A stretch of DNA of 64,000 nucleotides from Onthophagus taurus (lineage: Eukaryota > Arthropoda > Insecta > Coleoptera > Scarabaeidae): the NCBI RefSeq assembly GCF_036711975.1, contig NC_091968.1, positions 5,208,001 through 5,272,000 on the forward strand, in the 5' to 3' direction. Numbering within the stretch: position 1 is the stretch's first letter; each line of letters begins with the position of its first letter. Under the pieces are notes generated by a model, which saw nothing but the letters and a program-made list of their open reading frames with translations, had not been told where the DNA came from and searched no databases. Of this stretch, positions 1 to 11,790 are shown in pieces. The position numbers and the translations under genes are program-made.

Positions 1-1740
1 GAAATGTGGATATTTATAAGTAAGTTTTTTTTTTCTGTGACGGAAAAAACGTTTGACATTTTATCTCTATTGATGGGTAACAAAATGTCACTTTTTATGA
101 AATTACTTACAAATAGATAGAATTACTTTTTCCTTTTTCGACCCATTTCATCGAATACTTTGAAACTTTAAGAATGTATTTGTCTATTATCGAACTATGT
201 ACAATAATTTTTTCATAGAAAAATAGTAACATTTTAGCCACTTATGCGCTAGGTCCCGAAACTCATAAAAAAAAGTCCTCCACTGCTGCAGCGATAACAG
301 TCGATTCAACACCTAAAATGGAAAAAACAAATATCGATCTTACACTAGAAGATATTCTCTGTACCATGACATAGGATTTTAGAGAAATATTGAAATTTTA
401 CAAAATGACGGAGTCTCTAAAATCATAAATATCGTAGATCATGGTACAATAAAACATGTTTATAATACTCTGTTAAAATTCCAAGCCAATCGGATAATAT
501 GTCTCTGAGTTAGAACTGCAACAAATTTCAAAAATAACGTATTGAGAAAACTGCGTTTAAAGTTTTAACTATCGATAAAATGATATTTCCCATAAGAAAT
601 GTCACTCGGCTATTCCTGGCCCATATAATGGACCCCCCCTGTTTCAAAAAATGCCTGCTGAGCAGCTAAAGCTTTTTTCGAGCAGTTCTACCCTCCTTTG
701 ATGCGGTGACGTAAAGTAGCTTGATAAACTCTGACATCATCTCTATCGTTCGCATATTCGTTTGCAATTGCACCAATAGTGATTTCCAATAGATTAAAAA
801 CAGCCAGAAAATTGGCAAGTTGTGGAGTAAAGTGCCAGAGCAAATCAATATAACTTTCATTATTATTTTGGGTGTTCCCACCTTTACATCTCTCTAGTAA
901 CTTTCTTCTACTTAAACCTGTATAAATTGGTTCTAAAGTTTCTGCCACTTGCGCAACTAGCAGAAGGTACTCATGTTTGAAATTTGTCATGTTGATTTGT
1001 TGAGATAAATGATAAAATATAGCCCAAATTGCCTTAAGGCCACTTTACAGTTCGCAAGTTTCATTGCCTGCAAGAAATATTGCGGTAATTTATCTTGCAC
1101 GCATGCGCAAATCACGTATCCTTGCACTTGCGCTTAAAGTGTGGTGAGTTTTTTAGTTACTTTCTGTGTTGCCAACTATGAAATATAACGACATAACGTA
1201 TTTTGTTGGTTTGTTTGTGTACAGGTGCCCCAATCTTTCAAAAAATATTTGTTGCCAGCATTGATTGCAATTAAAATATTGCAGTTAAAAGGTGCCAAAT
1301 GTAAAGCCAATCGCGCTAGATACTGCCGCAATAACTTCGTGCAAAATACTTTGCATGCAAGAAAAATTGCTTACATATTATTTTGATTTACCAGACATCA
1401 AAATAATAATTGCTAATCCTTAATACTTTTAGAGTTTATTGATTACTTTTTCGGTTAGTTTCATTGTATTTTTACTTTTTCCTCCTAAGCCCTTACTTTG
1501 CTTTTTGAGGTTTCGACATCGCGTTCTCATTCTTTTTTTACATGTAAATAACACTCTAATTTTTCTACTTCGACGACATATGGGTTTAGATATTATTCCT
1601 TTGTATGTAGCAGTATCACCATCACCAACACAACTGCTATACTTTACACCATATTCATCAATCGAGCGACTAAACATATCCTTTACACTATCAACCTCCA
1701 TTTTCGCAGCGAATCCTTCATGATTTGCATCACAATCATG

Positions 1741-2393
1741 TACAGGGTGTCCAAATTTCCATGGGTTTGCAGGGTATCTCAGTTATTATGAAAGATAGAA
1801 AGTTACGGCTTTCGCGAACCTGAGCTACTTTTTTGTGAAACTTACAATGGCGCAAACCAAATTTTCATAGTCCTCTTCGTTTTTGATATACAGGGAGTGT
1901 TTGAAATTTACGAATTTCAGACACCTCCTGTATCTCGGCTATCCGGAAACTTAGTAAAAAAGTAAAAACGGGTTCTAATAGATTTTTTCACGTGGAATCC
2001 AATGGTGCACGTAGAATTTTTCTAATCATCACGGTTTTTGAGTTATAAACACAACTGAAATACTGAATACTCAACTTCTGAAATACTTAACTCTTTATAA
2101 CTCAAAAACCTTGATGACTAGAAAAATTCTACGTGCGCCATTGTATTCTACGTGAAAAAATCTATTAGAACCCATTTTTACGTTTCCGGATAGCCGACAT
2201 ACAGGGGTGTCTGAAAATCGTAAATTTTGAAACACTCCCTGTATATCAAAAACGAAGAGGGCTATGAAAATTTGGTTTGCGCCATTGTAAGTTTCACAAA
2301 AAAGTAGCTCAGGTTCGCGAAACCGCAACTTTCTATCTTTCATAATAACTGAGATACCCTGCAAACCCATCGAAATTTGGACACCCTGTACAT
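1741..2393. repeat. foldback element with ~300-bp arms
   Basis: The left arm begins TACAGGGTGTCCAAATTTCC and the right arm ends GGAAATTTGG-like and ACACCCTGTA in reverse complement. The arms match with few differences over roughly 300 bp each and meet near 2065, leaving almost no loop. It interrupts the Mutator-like gene between the NLTVSG piece and the GDGDT piece. The ends have the CAGGGTGTCC form common to insect Tc1/mariner-derived MITEs; no coding capacity of its own. Confidence 0.8.
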
Positions 2394-2884
2394 TGTTGAT
2401 ATTCTTCAGGATGTGTAAGTTTTTTCTTTTCCCATATTTCACAACTTTACAGTAAATTGATTTTACAATGAATTGATATTTTTTTTGCAAAATTTCCCTG
2501 TAAGAGTTGTAACTCCGAAACGAGAAGTATGACTGCGTTTTTTCCATGTTCCAAAAAACTCCAGAAACTGTCAAATTTACATCTGAACCTTCTTTTTTTA
2601 ACATCTTAGCCTTCTCTTCGTCCACGGCGATTTTTACGCTTTGTTTATAAACTGTTTCAGCTGCTTTGGTAACGTTTTCGAAGCATCCAGCGAAGGTATT
2701 GTTATTGAATTTTCTAAGAAGATCCATCGACTTGCTTCATTAAATGTTATGTCCTTTTTGCAATTTTTACATATGACTAAATTGCTAATAGTTGTGAAAA
2801 CTGAATAATACGATACCCATGACTGTTACTTGTTAATAAGCGTTTTATTGTTTATAATTTTCCAATTTATCATTTATAATATTT

Positions 2885-3985
2885 CTCCGGTACAATATAT
2901 GTATACACCCAAACCCTCTACCCTCCTCCCTTAGCTCACTACACCCTCAGCATCTTCCAATCCTTTCCACACAGCCTACACCACCTCTCCACATCATCCG
3001 CCCAGTACCTGGTCCCTCTCTCCTCATTGCCACAGCGGATTCTGGCCATCAATCTCTTCCCTTCATCATCTCCCTCCATCAACAGATACTTTGGCAGTTT
3101 GTCTGTCACTGTCTCCCCATACCTTTCATTATATCTCCCTTCCGGTATCTGTGACATTCTTTCCTGCCCCCTATCTCTCAGTTCTCTTCACATTTCACCT
3201 CTCTCCACACTTCTGCTGTCGATCCCCGTTAGTGAATATGCCACTCTTCTATAATATCCCTCCCTATCTCTCTGCCCATATATCAGCCTCCTCTCCTTAA
3301 TTTCCCTCCAACACTCTTCCAGGAGCATGCAATGCGGTCTTTCTGATATCATTTCCTCTTACTTAACTGCTCTTCTCCCAACCTCCACCATACCCTGGAG
3401 TCTGCCTTACCAACCCCAACACCCATCTCCAATACCTTGTTTGCAGAATTTACTAGCTCTCCAGAGACCTCATCATCTCCACCGCCTCTCTAGCCACCTT
3501 TGTTTCTGCTATTACCACCCCATCCATTCCTATCTGCAGGGTGTTTCAATATATATACATAGTCAATTGCCCCTCTTCCCTTCCAGAATCCCGCCTGCCC
3601 ATCCGGCAACAACTCCCTCCTCTCCATTTCTTATTCCAACCTCCCCAGCAGTACCTTTGTATAAATTTTGAAAGTTATGTCCAACAGGGTAATCCCTCTA
3701 TAATTGCTCACCACCCTTTTACTCCCCTTTTTATACAGTGGGCATATTATCCCCATCCTCCACCTGTCCGGAAACCCCTCCCCTCTCCATACTTCGTCTA
3801 GTACCTTCCACAGCTGTTTCTTCACTGTCTCCGTCGCCTCCAACCAAGTCTCATTCTGGATTTCATCCTCTCCTGTCGCCCTTCTTCTATTCAGTCCCCT
3901 CAACACTGCTTCCACTTCTTCCAGTGTTATCTCCATTCCCTCTTGTACCCCTCGCTCTCCCTCTCACATTCTTCTCTCTTCCACC
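2885..3985 (-). mobile_element. non-LTR retrotransposon fragment (reverse transcriptase and C-terminus)
   Basis: Minus-strand translation gives a reverse transcriptase start (3936-3631) with RRRATGEDEIQNETW, WRMGIICPLYKKG and SNYRGITLLDITFKIYTKVL, the usual fingers-domain blocks of Jockey/R1-type elements. Nearer 3157-2939 is a C-terminal piece with RIRCGNEERGTRYW and CRLCG, the typical tail after the RT. The middle of the RT, including the YADD box, is missing or scrambled between about 3600 and 3200. The plus strand here is unusually rich in CT tracts, so long open frames on that strand are shadows. Confidence 0.75.
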
Positions 3986-4399
3986 CCTTTGACTGTTATT
4001 AATTATTATTTCGTCATTGTCGGTACGCAATAATTTTTCTGCAGCAGTACTGAGATCAGTGTTGGGCTTCTCTTGTGTGTATCGATTTCCCGAGAATCTC
4101 TTCCTCCTACTTGTTGATCTACGAATAGGATTATAGTAAGTTCCTTTTTGCTTTAGATACGAATTTTCACTCATTTTTGATTTTTACAACTTCTTATTGC
4201 ACGGTACAGTCCAATACTTCCGAGAAGACACTTCCTATCTAATAGTAGCAAATAATAGACGGACTGTACAATATGTGTGTTTGACTTGCTAGAGGTTGGT
4301 AGTGAGAAGGCTACTATTATAAAAGTATTTGGAGTCCGACTTTGAAATATTAATATTATGTTCTTGAAAGTATTTTTTGAAAATTTCACACTGGTGTAA

Positions 4400-5114
4400 C
4401 CCCTTAACTGTGGATTGCATGAATGACATGTTCCATTTTTTTCTGCCATGGACACAACTGCCGTTGATGTACTTGGTTGCAAATCGATTGTTATTTCAGC
4501 ACTGCCACACGTTCTAAACACTTTATTAGCTATTTCTGCGCTGTGTGCTACCGATTCATTAACGTACCCTTCATCGACCGTTGATACTTCCAACCGTCAT
4601 GTTTTTTTAGTGTCATCAAGTCTCCCCCAGATTCAACTAAAAGTGTAGCAGACGATCTTCAAAATGAATGAGCTGTATATGAGTTAGCATTTTCAAGTTG
4701 AAGAAAATTAGCTACTGTATGAGGTACCTTATGATATACTATTGATTAGTAGGTCGTGTCAGAACTGTGGAATAATGGCTTCATTATTCAACACTTGCCA
4801 GTCATGCGAGTAATGCGTGTCATTACCCCTCAAAAATCAAATGTATAACGAATAGATAATTCAATAGTTGTAGGTAGATAAAACTTTTTACCCACAACCT
4901 TATTGATACATTTTCCATTGCGATATGCATAAAACAGGCGGCAATTCTTTGCAGCTGCTAGACGAAGGGCTATGTACATTCGGTAAAATTTAATATATTC
5001 TTCAATAACTACAAATCTCCTGTTTCCATCATTCTTTCTTTGCTTAAGTTTCACAATTAATAAGGTTTTCGAATGTTCAATATTATTTAATGTTACCTGG
5101 TTCACAAAATTCAA
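4400..5114 (-). pseudogene. Crypton-like tyrosine recombinase relic
   Basis: Read on the minus strand, 5114-4830 gives HSKTLLIVKLKQRKNDGNRR, then RLFYAYRNGKC. Further on, in shifted frames, come YTAHSF-stop-RSSATLLVESGG, DLMTLKKHDGWK and STVDEGYVNESV. These match the order of the tyrosine recombinase core of animal Crypton-type elements: HxxR box, the GGW segment and the nucleophilic tyrosine in the EGY block. In the HxxR box the arginine position reads as a stop codon, and at least two frameshifts are present. The tail to about 4400 may be its C-terminus. It lies directly 5' of the Mutator-like gene on the same strand. Confidence 0.7.
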
Positions 5115-5281
5115 ATTTCACATCGATAATTTTCTGACTTGATATTTAAATCGTCGTTTTTCCCGTCACAGAAAAAAATAGTGTATTATACACGGGAAAA
5201 ATATTAGATTTTATCTTTTTTCCCTTGTATAATAAATAACTATTATTATGTGACATTTTTATCAACATTTTATTTTTTTAG

Positions 5282-6720
5282 TATCGATGATCCCTTAAAG
5301 AAAAATGCGACAATCGGTTTTATAAACAACTTCGGCCAAATTCCTAAACAACTTTTCAAGAAACCTCATCCCTCTAAGAAAATGGGTCATAATAATCGAA
5401 CATCCGTAATGGATACTGGGTCATTAGTCCAAGCGTTCTCTTTACCCCAACCGGAACGTTTATTTTTCCATCATTTAGATAATTTAAGACCATCTCTACA
5501 ACCTATAAAAGAAGTTAAAATTTCTGTTGGACAAATTCTTCATCACGATAAAGCAGTTCTTGCCGTTGACCAAAATAAAGTGCTTATCCCACCTAGTTAT
5601 AACAAATACGTCGCTTGGGGTTTTGCCGATCATTCTCTTAGAATCGGAAATTATGATAGTGACAAAGCAACGTTTGTTTGTGAAACTGTTGTTCAAAATT
5701 CTGGGGAAATTGTTGCTTGTGTTTGCCCCTCGGCGAAGTTAATCGTTACTGCGGGAACTAGTTCTGTGGTAACTATATGGGAATATGAGCAACGTAAAAA
5801 GCAATTACATATTAAACATTCTTTATACGCACATACTGAAGCTGTGACGTGTTTAGCTGCGAGTACCGCTTATAACGTAATCGTTTCCGGTTCAAGAGAC
5901 TCCACAGCGATTATTTGGGACTTATCCCGTGGTGTTTTTGTACGCCAACTTAGAGGACATGCCGGGCCGGTTGCTGCTGTTGCAGTAAATGATTTAACTG
6001 GAGATATTGCAACGTGCGCAGCAACTTGGTTACATTTATGGAGCATAAACGGCGATGAATTGGCGAATGTTAATACTTGTGTTGGCCGCGCCGACCGGAT
6101 GCAACAAATTCTTTGCGTTGCGTTCTCGCAAACTCACGAATGGGATGCTAGCAATGTCATAATGACGGGGTCAACGGATGGTGTTACGAGAATGTGGTCG
6201 ATCGAATATGTTCAAGTACCGGAAGAGAAAGAAAGAGATCAACAAAAAGATGATAAAGAAAAAGAGAAACCATCGGAACCTGCAAGACCTCTCTCAATTC
6301 ATAATCGATTAGTTAAACAAGTTAATGTTTCAAATGATAGCTCCGGAAGTTTGATTAAATCTGGTTCTGAAAGTAGTTTATCAGAGGAATGTACTTCGGG
6401 TAGGAGAGGTTCCGTAGAGAGGCAACGATCGAATGAGAGTAGTTCAAAGGAATGGAGAAGCGAGCAACAAGATGAAAAAGAGACTTGTAGCGATACGGAG
6501 GATCTCCCGCCGGTGGTTGCAGTACGAAGGCGGAGATCGAAGGTTCATGGCGGTTTCCGGAAAAGCGAAGGCGGAAATAGTGCTGATAATGAAAGTTTGG
6601 ATGTTGATGACGCGGCGGGGATGAGAACTAGTAAAAGTGATACTAGTTTAACGGATTCGTTTGTTATTGTACCTGATACAAGAAAACGGGCGGTTAATCC
6701 ACAAAATTTATTGAGACCAG
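5282..6720 (+). CDS. bchs: WDFY3/Alfy (blue cheese) exon: end of BEACH, WD40 repeats, linker
   Basis: This is an internal exon of a very large scaffold protein that links ubiquitinated aggregates to autophagy. It opens with the end of the BEACH domain (IGFINNFGQIPKQLFKKPHP), followed by WD40 repeats with clear cores such as VSGSRDSTAIIWDLSRG, LRGHAGPVAAVAV and TGSTDGVTRMWSIEYV. After these comes a charged, serine-rich linker of about 150 residues. The acceptor is TTTTTTTAG at 5280-5281; one base completes a codon begun in an upstream exon outside the window. The exon ends GAGACCAG before GTAAGA and leaves one base for the next exon. The reading frame is intact and host-like. Members of this family exceed 3000 residues, so only the C-terminal part is present. 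WDFY4 is the alternative vertebrate paralogue; insects normally have one gene. Confidence 0.95.
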
Positions 6721-6772
6721 GTAAGAATTATTACAATAAATAAAATAAATTTTAATTTTTTTGTTAAAATAG

Positions 6773-6884
6773 GTTTCAAATGGCAAAGACAACTAGTATT
6801 CAAAAGCAAATTAACCATGCACACCGCATACGATCGGAAAGATAACACAGAACCTGCTTCAATTACATCTTTAGCGGTTTCACG
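6773..6884 (+). CDS. bchs: blue cheese short exon between WD40 repeats and FYVE
   Basis: A 112-bp exon between AAAATAG and GGTAAAT. It takes one base from the previous exon and passes two to the next, so the frame stays open through all three exons. It encodes GFKWQRQLVFKSKLTMHTAY and ends ASITSLAVSR, matching the last WD40 segment of WDFY3. A large transposon fills the intron that follows. Confidence 0.93.
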
Positions 6885-7499
6885 GTAAATAATTTATTAA
6901 TAAATATACAGGGTGTCTCACGTAACTGGTTCGTTAGAACTTTTTTAGGTTCCACTATTTGTACAGTTTTGAAATTTTGGTAGCATGGGTTGTTCATTCG
7001 GAACTTTCGATCATTCCGGTAGTACACCATAACTTCGTTGTTTTAAACGGAATGCTATAGTTTTTATTACACCTTTTAATTCTAAATTGGCACGATTACT
7101 CTAGATGCTATCAAATATTTTGTCATTTGTTGTATCAGAGTATCTTATACAGCATGGTCAAAAATTGAATTACCGTTTTTTCATATTCAACCGCAAGAAA
7201 GTTGAAAATTTTAAATGGAACGCCCCATATTTTATTAGCCTACCCGAAAGGGAATTTAATTCTCTACAATTTATCTATAAACTTTCCTATACCTATTTAT
7301 TGTGGTTTCTCTCATATTGGAAAATTTATCGAAACATGCAGGAAACATTTTGATAGTTTTTCGTTTAATTTATTTCTATTATAATTTGCACTATTAACGA
7401 CTGATCTTTTAGTTTACTAGCTTTTACTTACCAAAAATAATAAACAGAAGATCAAATAAATAATAATAATAATACTTTATTCAAAAACGTAACCTTATT

Positions 7500-7853
7500 A
7501 TACAGGGTGATTCACATAAGAACCGACACAGAGTAGGGACATGTAGAGGACAGTAAATTAAGATGATTTAACGTAACTTATCTCTATACTAAGTTGTACC
7601 TCTGAGGAGTTATAGACCTTCAAAGTTGCCTCTTAAATTTTTAAAAAGTTCAATATCTTATAATAAGATACACGTAATACATTAAGCTAGAAAAACCAAA
7701 TTTGGTATGATGCATTTTATTCAAAAAACAAAAAGCTCATTAAATTGAGTTCATGAAACAGCAATTATTTCCCTATTTAATCGTCTCTCTATCTCCGCTA
7801 GTTTTCAAGATCTCTTTACTAAACATGGAAAAAAACGTACCCTGTATAATGCA
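7500..7853. repeat. small repeat with CAGGGT ends
   Basis: The sequence starts TATACAGGGTGATTCACATA just after an AAT microsatellite and ends GTACCCTGTATA, giving a short inverted terminus of about 10 bp. It has no coding content. It resembles a MITE or a truncated mariner end inside the larger element. Confidence 0.45.
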
Positions 7854-8239
7854 TTACTTCCTCTAATACTATCATGAACTGTTTTATATCACCTCCAGGC
7901 GCGCGGTAAAGTGATACAAAAACTGAGTTTACTTGTGAAATAACAATCGAACAAACTTCTAAGCATTTTTCGATATTGTATTTCTCTACGTTTATTGTTG
8001 TTGGTTTATATGTTATTTGTAACTATTAGTACTCCTCCCCTTATGTATGTTTTTCTGCAACTATACGCAGCCACGTTATAATTAGGTAAATTTAGTGTTG
8101 TTATCTCTTCTGCTTTCTGCCAGTGTTCATTGCCTGTTCGTCCTATTCGTCCAGATGTGAGGTTAGAAGTTTAATGAAAAGTGGTGTTGTTGAATTTTGT
8201 TGTTCAAAAAGGTATCTCTTTGATAAATGGTTATTAGGT

Positions 8240-8797
8240 GTGATTATTACAGATCATTTTAAAAAGAAAGTATTGAGCTTTAATTTAAAATAAGTCTTAT
8301 TACTTAATTTCAATAAATACGGCTTCCAGGAATTTTTAAATTAGCATCATTTTGGCACTTTTAGGTTATACAAAAATGTATGTTTTATTTCAACATTTTT
8401 TTCTCAATATTTTTCCAATCCAATCCAACAATTATTATACATCATTTTAAAGAGAAAGCTTTGAGCTTTAATTTAGAACAAGTGTCATTCCTTAATTTCA
8501 ATAAATACGGCTTCCAGGAATTTTTAAATTAGCATCTTTTTTTGACACGTTTAGGTTATACGAAAATGTAAGTTTTATTTCAACATTTTTTTCTCAATAT
8601 TTTTCCAATCCAACCCAACAATTATTATATATCATTTTAAAGAGAAAGCTTTGAGCTTTAATATAGAAGAAGTCTCATTCCTTAATTTCAATAAATACGG
8701 TTTCCAGGAATTTTTAAATTACCATCTTTTTTGACACGTTTAGGTTATACGAAAATATAAGTTTATATTTTTCCAATCCAACCCAACAATTATTATA
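8240..8797 (+). repeat. ~190-bp tandem repeat, left part of split array
   Basis: About three units. Each contains TTTGAGCTTTAAT, AATAAATACGGCTTCCAGGA and CAATCCAACCCAACAATTAT. The first unit is the most diverged. The array continues on the other side of the mariner at 8798-10858. Confidence 0.9.
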
Positions 8798-10858
8798 CAG
8801 TGCTAGCGTAAAGTAACCCCCCCCCCTTTTTTTTAACTTCCGAACAGATTGAGATATCAATATGAGCAAAAAAACGTCAGGTTCTATATTTTATCAGCAC
8901 AAATATTTTCTTATGGAAAATTCTGCTATCACTTTTAGTTTTTCCGGAAAATGGATCCACTTTGTTTTTTTAAATGGAACACCTAGTATATTATGGTATT
9001 TTCCTAAAGATGAAACCAATACGAATCCAACGGTACCTCACAATCAAATATCGGTTTATTAGTTTTTCGCATAAAAATTAAACAAAATGCGGAATTTCGC
9101 CGGAAAAACCAACGTATCTTCGTCGACTGCCTGTCGAAATGCAATCGGCCAGTTAAATGGTGGTCGGTAGGTTAACGGTAGGTATACGCTCGAGCTAAGA
9201 CGGATTTAAAATTGATAGTTCCCTTACTTATTTTTGAAGTATATTAAATTTACGAATTAATCATATTTTATCAAAAAATATTTATAAAGAAAAAAATCAA
9301 AGTCAATATAAGAAATGAAAGTTTTTTTATTAAAGATTTTGCCGTATTGGTTGAAAAATTGGCTTAGTGTTGTTATTGAATAATAAAAGAATTTTTTATT
9401 TATTAGGAACAAACATTTTTGTAGTGTTTTCTCTCACACGGCTTAACATGTGATGATCAATATTTTGGCAGACGTCAATAATTTCGTCAATAACACCATA
9501 AAAAGAAATCTAAAGGTGTCAGATCTGGTGATCTTGTTGGCCATTCAATCGGCCCACGTCGACCGATCCACCGTCCATTAAAATTTGTATCAAGATAATT
9601 TCGTACCATTGCCACATAATGTGGAGGAGCCATTTCAAAATCGTCAGGATTCTGGTGTACAATTTGCAAAAGACTTGGATTAATATCTTCTTCTAATAAT
9701 CTTAAATACAATTCCGGTCTAATTTTCGGTTAGGAATATTGGTCTCACGATGTGATTTCCCAATATGCCTGTCCAAACATTTATTTTCTTGGGAAATTGA
9801 GTGTTAACTTCACGATATTCATGTGGACTAAAATCACTCTAGTAATGTACATTTTGCCGATGCAATTTTCCATCCAAAAAGAAAGTATATTCATCACTGA
9901 AACAAATCTAAAAATATTTCCCCGCCGTTGTTGGACCCACATCACACGTTGATGCGATAGCAGCAGACGACATCATGCACGCATTAACTACTTCTGTTAA
10001 CGTCTGCACTTGTGTGTCTTCAGAAATCGAACGACGACCAGTTCTTTTGCGGTCCTCGACGCTTCCAGTTTCCAAAAACTTATTTACAAGTTCTCTTAAA
10101 TATTTTCGACTAATTGGATGTTCAGGAAATCGTTCATTAAATTGTCGCTCTGTTTCATGTACATTTCTGTCAGCACGAGGGAATATTAAAATTCCTCCGA
10201 TTTTGTGCTCTAAACTCCTTCTAGCCATTTTGATCTCGCTTTTCTTTGGTTATACTTGGTCGGGTAGAATTCCAAGATAGAAATGAAGGACAATATTTGC
10301 ATGCTGCCTTAAATAGAAAATTTCAAGGTACCTACAAACTTTAAAATTGTTGTTATGACAATTTTTTCTTAGAAGTTTTAAGAAGAACTTTCTTTTTATC
10401 CTTTTCTTGCATTGATTGTTTCATAAAAACATTCTAAAAGAATTGCCGATTTTAACCCTGCTTAACCCGAGCGTAGACCGACCTTTAACTGACCGTCCAC
10501 CATTTATCTGGCCCATTGTATCTCGACAGGTAGTCAACGAAGATGCGTTGGGTTTTCCGGCGAAATTTCGCATTTTGTTTAATATTTATGTAAAAAACTA
10601 ATAAACCGATATTTGATTGTGAGGTATCGTTGGATTCGTATTGTTTTATTCTTTCGAAAGATACCATAATATACTGGGTATTCCATTTAAAAAAACAAAG
10701 TTGATCCATTTTCCGGAAAAACTAAAAGTGATAGCAAAATTTTCCATAAGACAATATTTGTGTCTTTTTTGCTTTTTTGTGTTTTTTTGCTCATATTGAT
10801 ATTTCAATCTGTTCAGAAATTAAACAGGGGGGGGGGGGGTTACTTTACGCTAGCACTG
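8798..10858 (-). mobile_element. mariner-type transposon with ~400-bp inverted repeats
   Basis: The element is 2061 bp and flanked by TA. The ends read CAGTGCTAGCGTAAAGTAAC followed by a C-run (mirrored as a G-run near 10827-10839). The inverted repeat extends inward to about 9190 and 10440 with modest divergence, and includes the TTTTTTTAAATGGAA motif seen in other elements here. The transposase lies on the minus strand and is broken. It sits inside the 190-bp array, so it arrived after the array formed. Confidence 0.9.
9487..10228 (-). pseudogene. mariner transposase, decayed
   Basis: The N-terminal helix-turn-helix half (10228-9908) has RQFNERFPEHPISRKYLREL and KFLETGSVEDRKRTGRRS. The C-terminal half (9711-9487) has APPHYVAMVRNYLDTNF, RWIGRRGPIEWPTRSPDL and TPLDFFLWCY. 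RSPDLTPLDFF is the third catalytic aspartate region of the mariner/IS630 superfamily. The middle, with the first catalytic aspartate, is frameshifted, and the FQQDGAPPH-type box is degraded to FEMAPPH. Not functional. Confidence 0.85.
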
Positions 10859-10860
10859 TA

Positions 10861-11790
10861 TATCATTTTAAAGAGAAAGCTTTGAGCTTTAATATAGAAG
10901 AAGTCTCATTCCTTAATTTCAACAAATACGGCTTCCAGGAATTTTTAAATTAGCATCTTTTTTTGACACGTTTAGGTTATACGAAAATGTAAGTTTTATT
11001 TCAACGTTTTTTTTCTCAATATTTTTCCAATCCAACCCAACAATTATTATACATCATTTTAAAGAGAAAACTTTGAGCTTTGATTTAGAACAAGTCTCAT
11101 TCCTTAATTTTAATAAATACGGCTTCCAGGAATTTTTAAATTAGCATCTTTTTTGACACGTTTAGGTTATACGAAAATGTAAGTTTTATTTCAACATTTT
11201 TTTTCTCAATATTTTTCCAATCCAACCCAACAATTATTATACATCATTTTAAAGAGGAAGCTTTGAGCTTTAATTTAGAAGAAGTGTCATTCCTTAATTT
11301 CAATAAATACGGCTTCCAGGAATTTTTAAATTAGCATCTTTTTTTGACACGTTTAGGTTATACGAAACTGTAAGTTTTATTTCAACGTCTTTTTTCTCAA
11401 TATTTTTCCAATCCAACCCAACAATTATTATACATCATTTTAAAGAGAAAGCTTTGAGCTTTAATTTAGAACAAGTCTCATTCTTTAATTTCAATAAATA
11501 CGGCTTCTAGGAATTTTTAAATTGACATCTTTTTTTGACACGTTTAGGTTATACGAAAATGTAAGTTTTATTTCAACGTTTTTTTTCTCAATATTTTTCC
11601 AACCCAACCCAACAATTATTATACATCATTTTAAAGAGGAAGCTTTGAGCTTTAATTTAGAATAAGCCTCATTCCTTAATTTCGATAAATACGGCTTCCA
11701 GGAATTTTTAAATTAGCATCTTTTTTGACACTTATTATGCGAAAATGTTAGTTTTTGCTCAATATGTTTTTTCTCAATATTCTATCAGAT
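10861..11790 (+). repeat. ~190-bp tandem repeat, right part of split array
   Basis: About five units with the same core motifs as 8240-8797 (units begin near 10878, 11069, 11260, 11451, 11641). The junction with the mariner restores unit phase once the mariner and one TA are removed. The array ends where sequence near 11770 turns to the inner flank of the host element. Confidence 0.9.

Larger units (their letters stand above)
688..4174 (-). pseudogene. Mutator-like transposase gene, broken into four pieces
   Basis: Four minus-strand pieces occur in the order of an insect Mutator-like transposase protein. 4174-3985 is the basic N-terminus (RKRFSGNRYTQEKP). 2727-2393 carries NNNTFAGCFENVTKAAETVY and a NLTVSG motif. 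1701-1429 starts MEVDSVKDMFSRSIDEYGVK and has SSCVGDGDTATYKG, KKRMRTRCRNLKK and KGLGGK. 990-688 has LLERCKGGNTQNNNESY. The GDGDT and TQNNNES blocks are hallmarks I recall for this family. The gene is dead: a non-LTR fragment separates pieces one and two, a foldback separates two and three, and about 440 bp of unrecognised DNA separates three and four. The family call rests on recalled motif patterns, not on a search. Confidence 0.7.
25..5176. mobile_element. possible TIR-bounded block around the Mutator and Crypton relics
   Basis: A T-run followed by CTGTGACGGAAAAAACG near 31-51 reappears in inverted orientation as CGTTTTTCCCGTCACAG near 5155-5171, again beside a homopolymer: about 24 bp with one mismatch. 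The pair brackets both relics. It may be the terminal inverted repeats of one large old element, or a chance meeting of two copies of a smaller repeat; a related GGGAAAAAT motif also lies just outside at about 5194. No clear target-site duplication was found. Confidence 0.3.
1..5281 (+). other. blue cheese intron filled with transposon relics
   Basis: The stretch before the acceptor at 5280-5281 has no host-like exon that I can find. As blue cheese coding sequence starts mid-gene at 5282, it is most likely an intron of that gene. It holds relics listed separately: a Mutator-like gene, a Crypton-like recombinase, a non-LTR fragment and a foldback. I recognise nothing in 60-680 or 1000-1420. 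That it is one intron is inference; the upstream exon lies outside the window. Confidence 0.6.

Noticed and set aside
2095-2727. A single 210-codon gene on the minus strand
   Set aside because: Its second half is the foldback arm; only 2727-2393 is Mutator-like coding sequence.
3027-4033. Several overlapping plus-strand open frames rich in Ser, Pro and Leu
   Set aside because: They are the antisense of a GA-rich reverse transcriptase on the minus strand; the CT-rich strand simply lacks stops.
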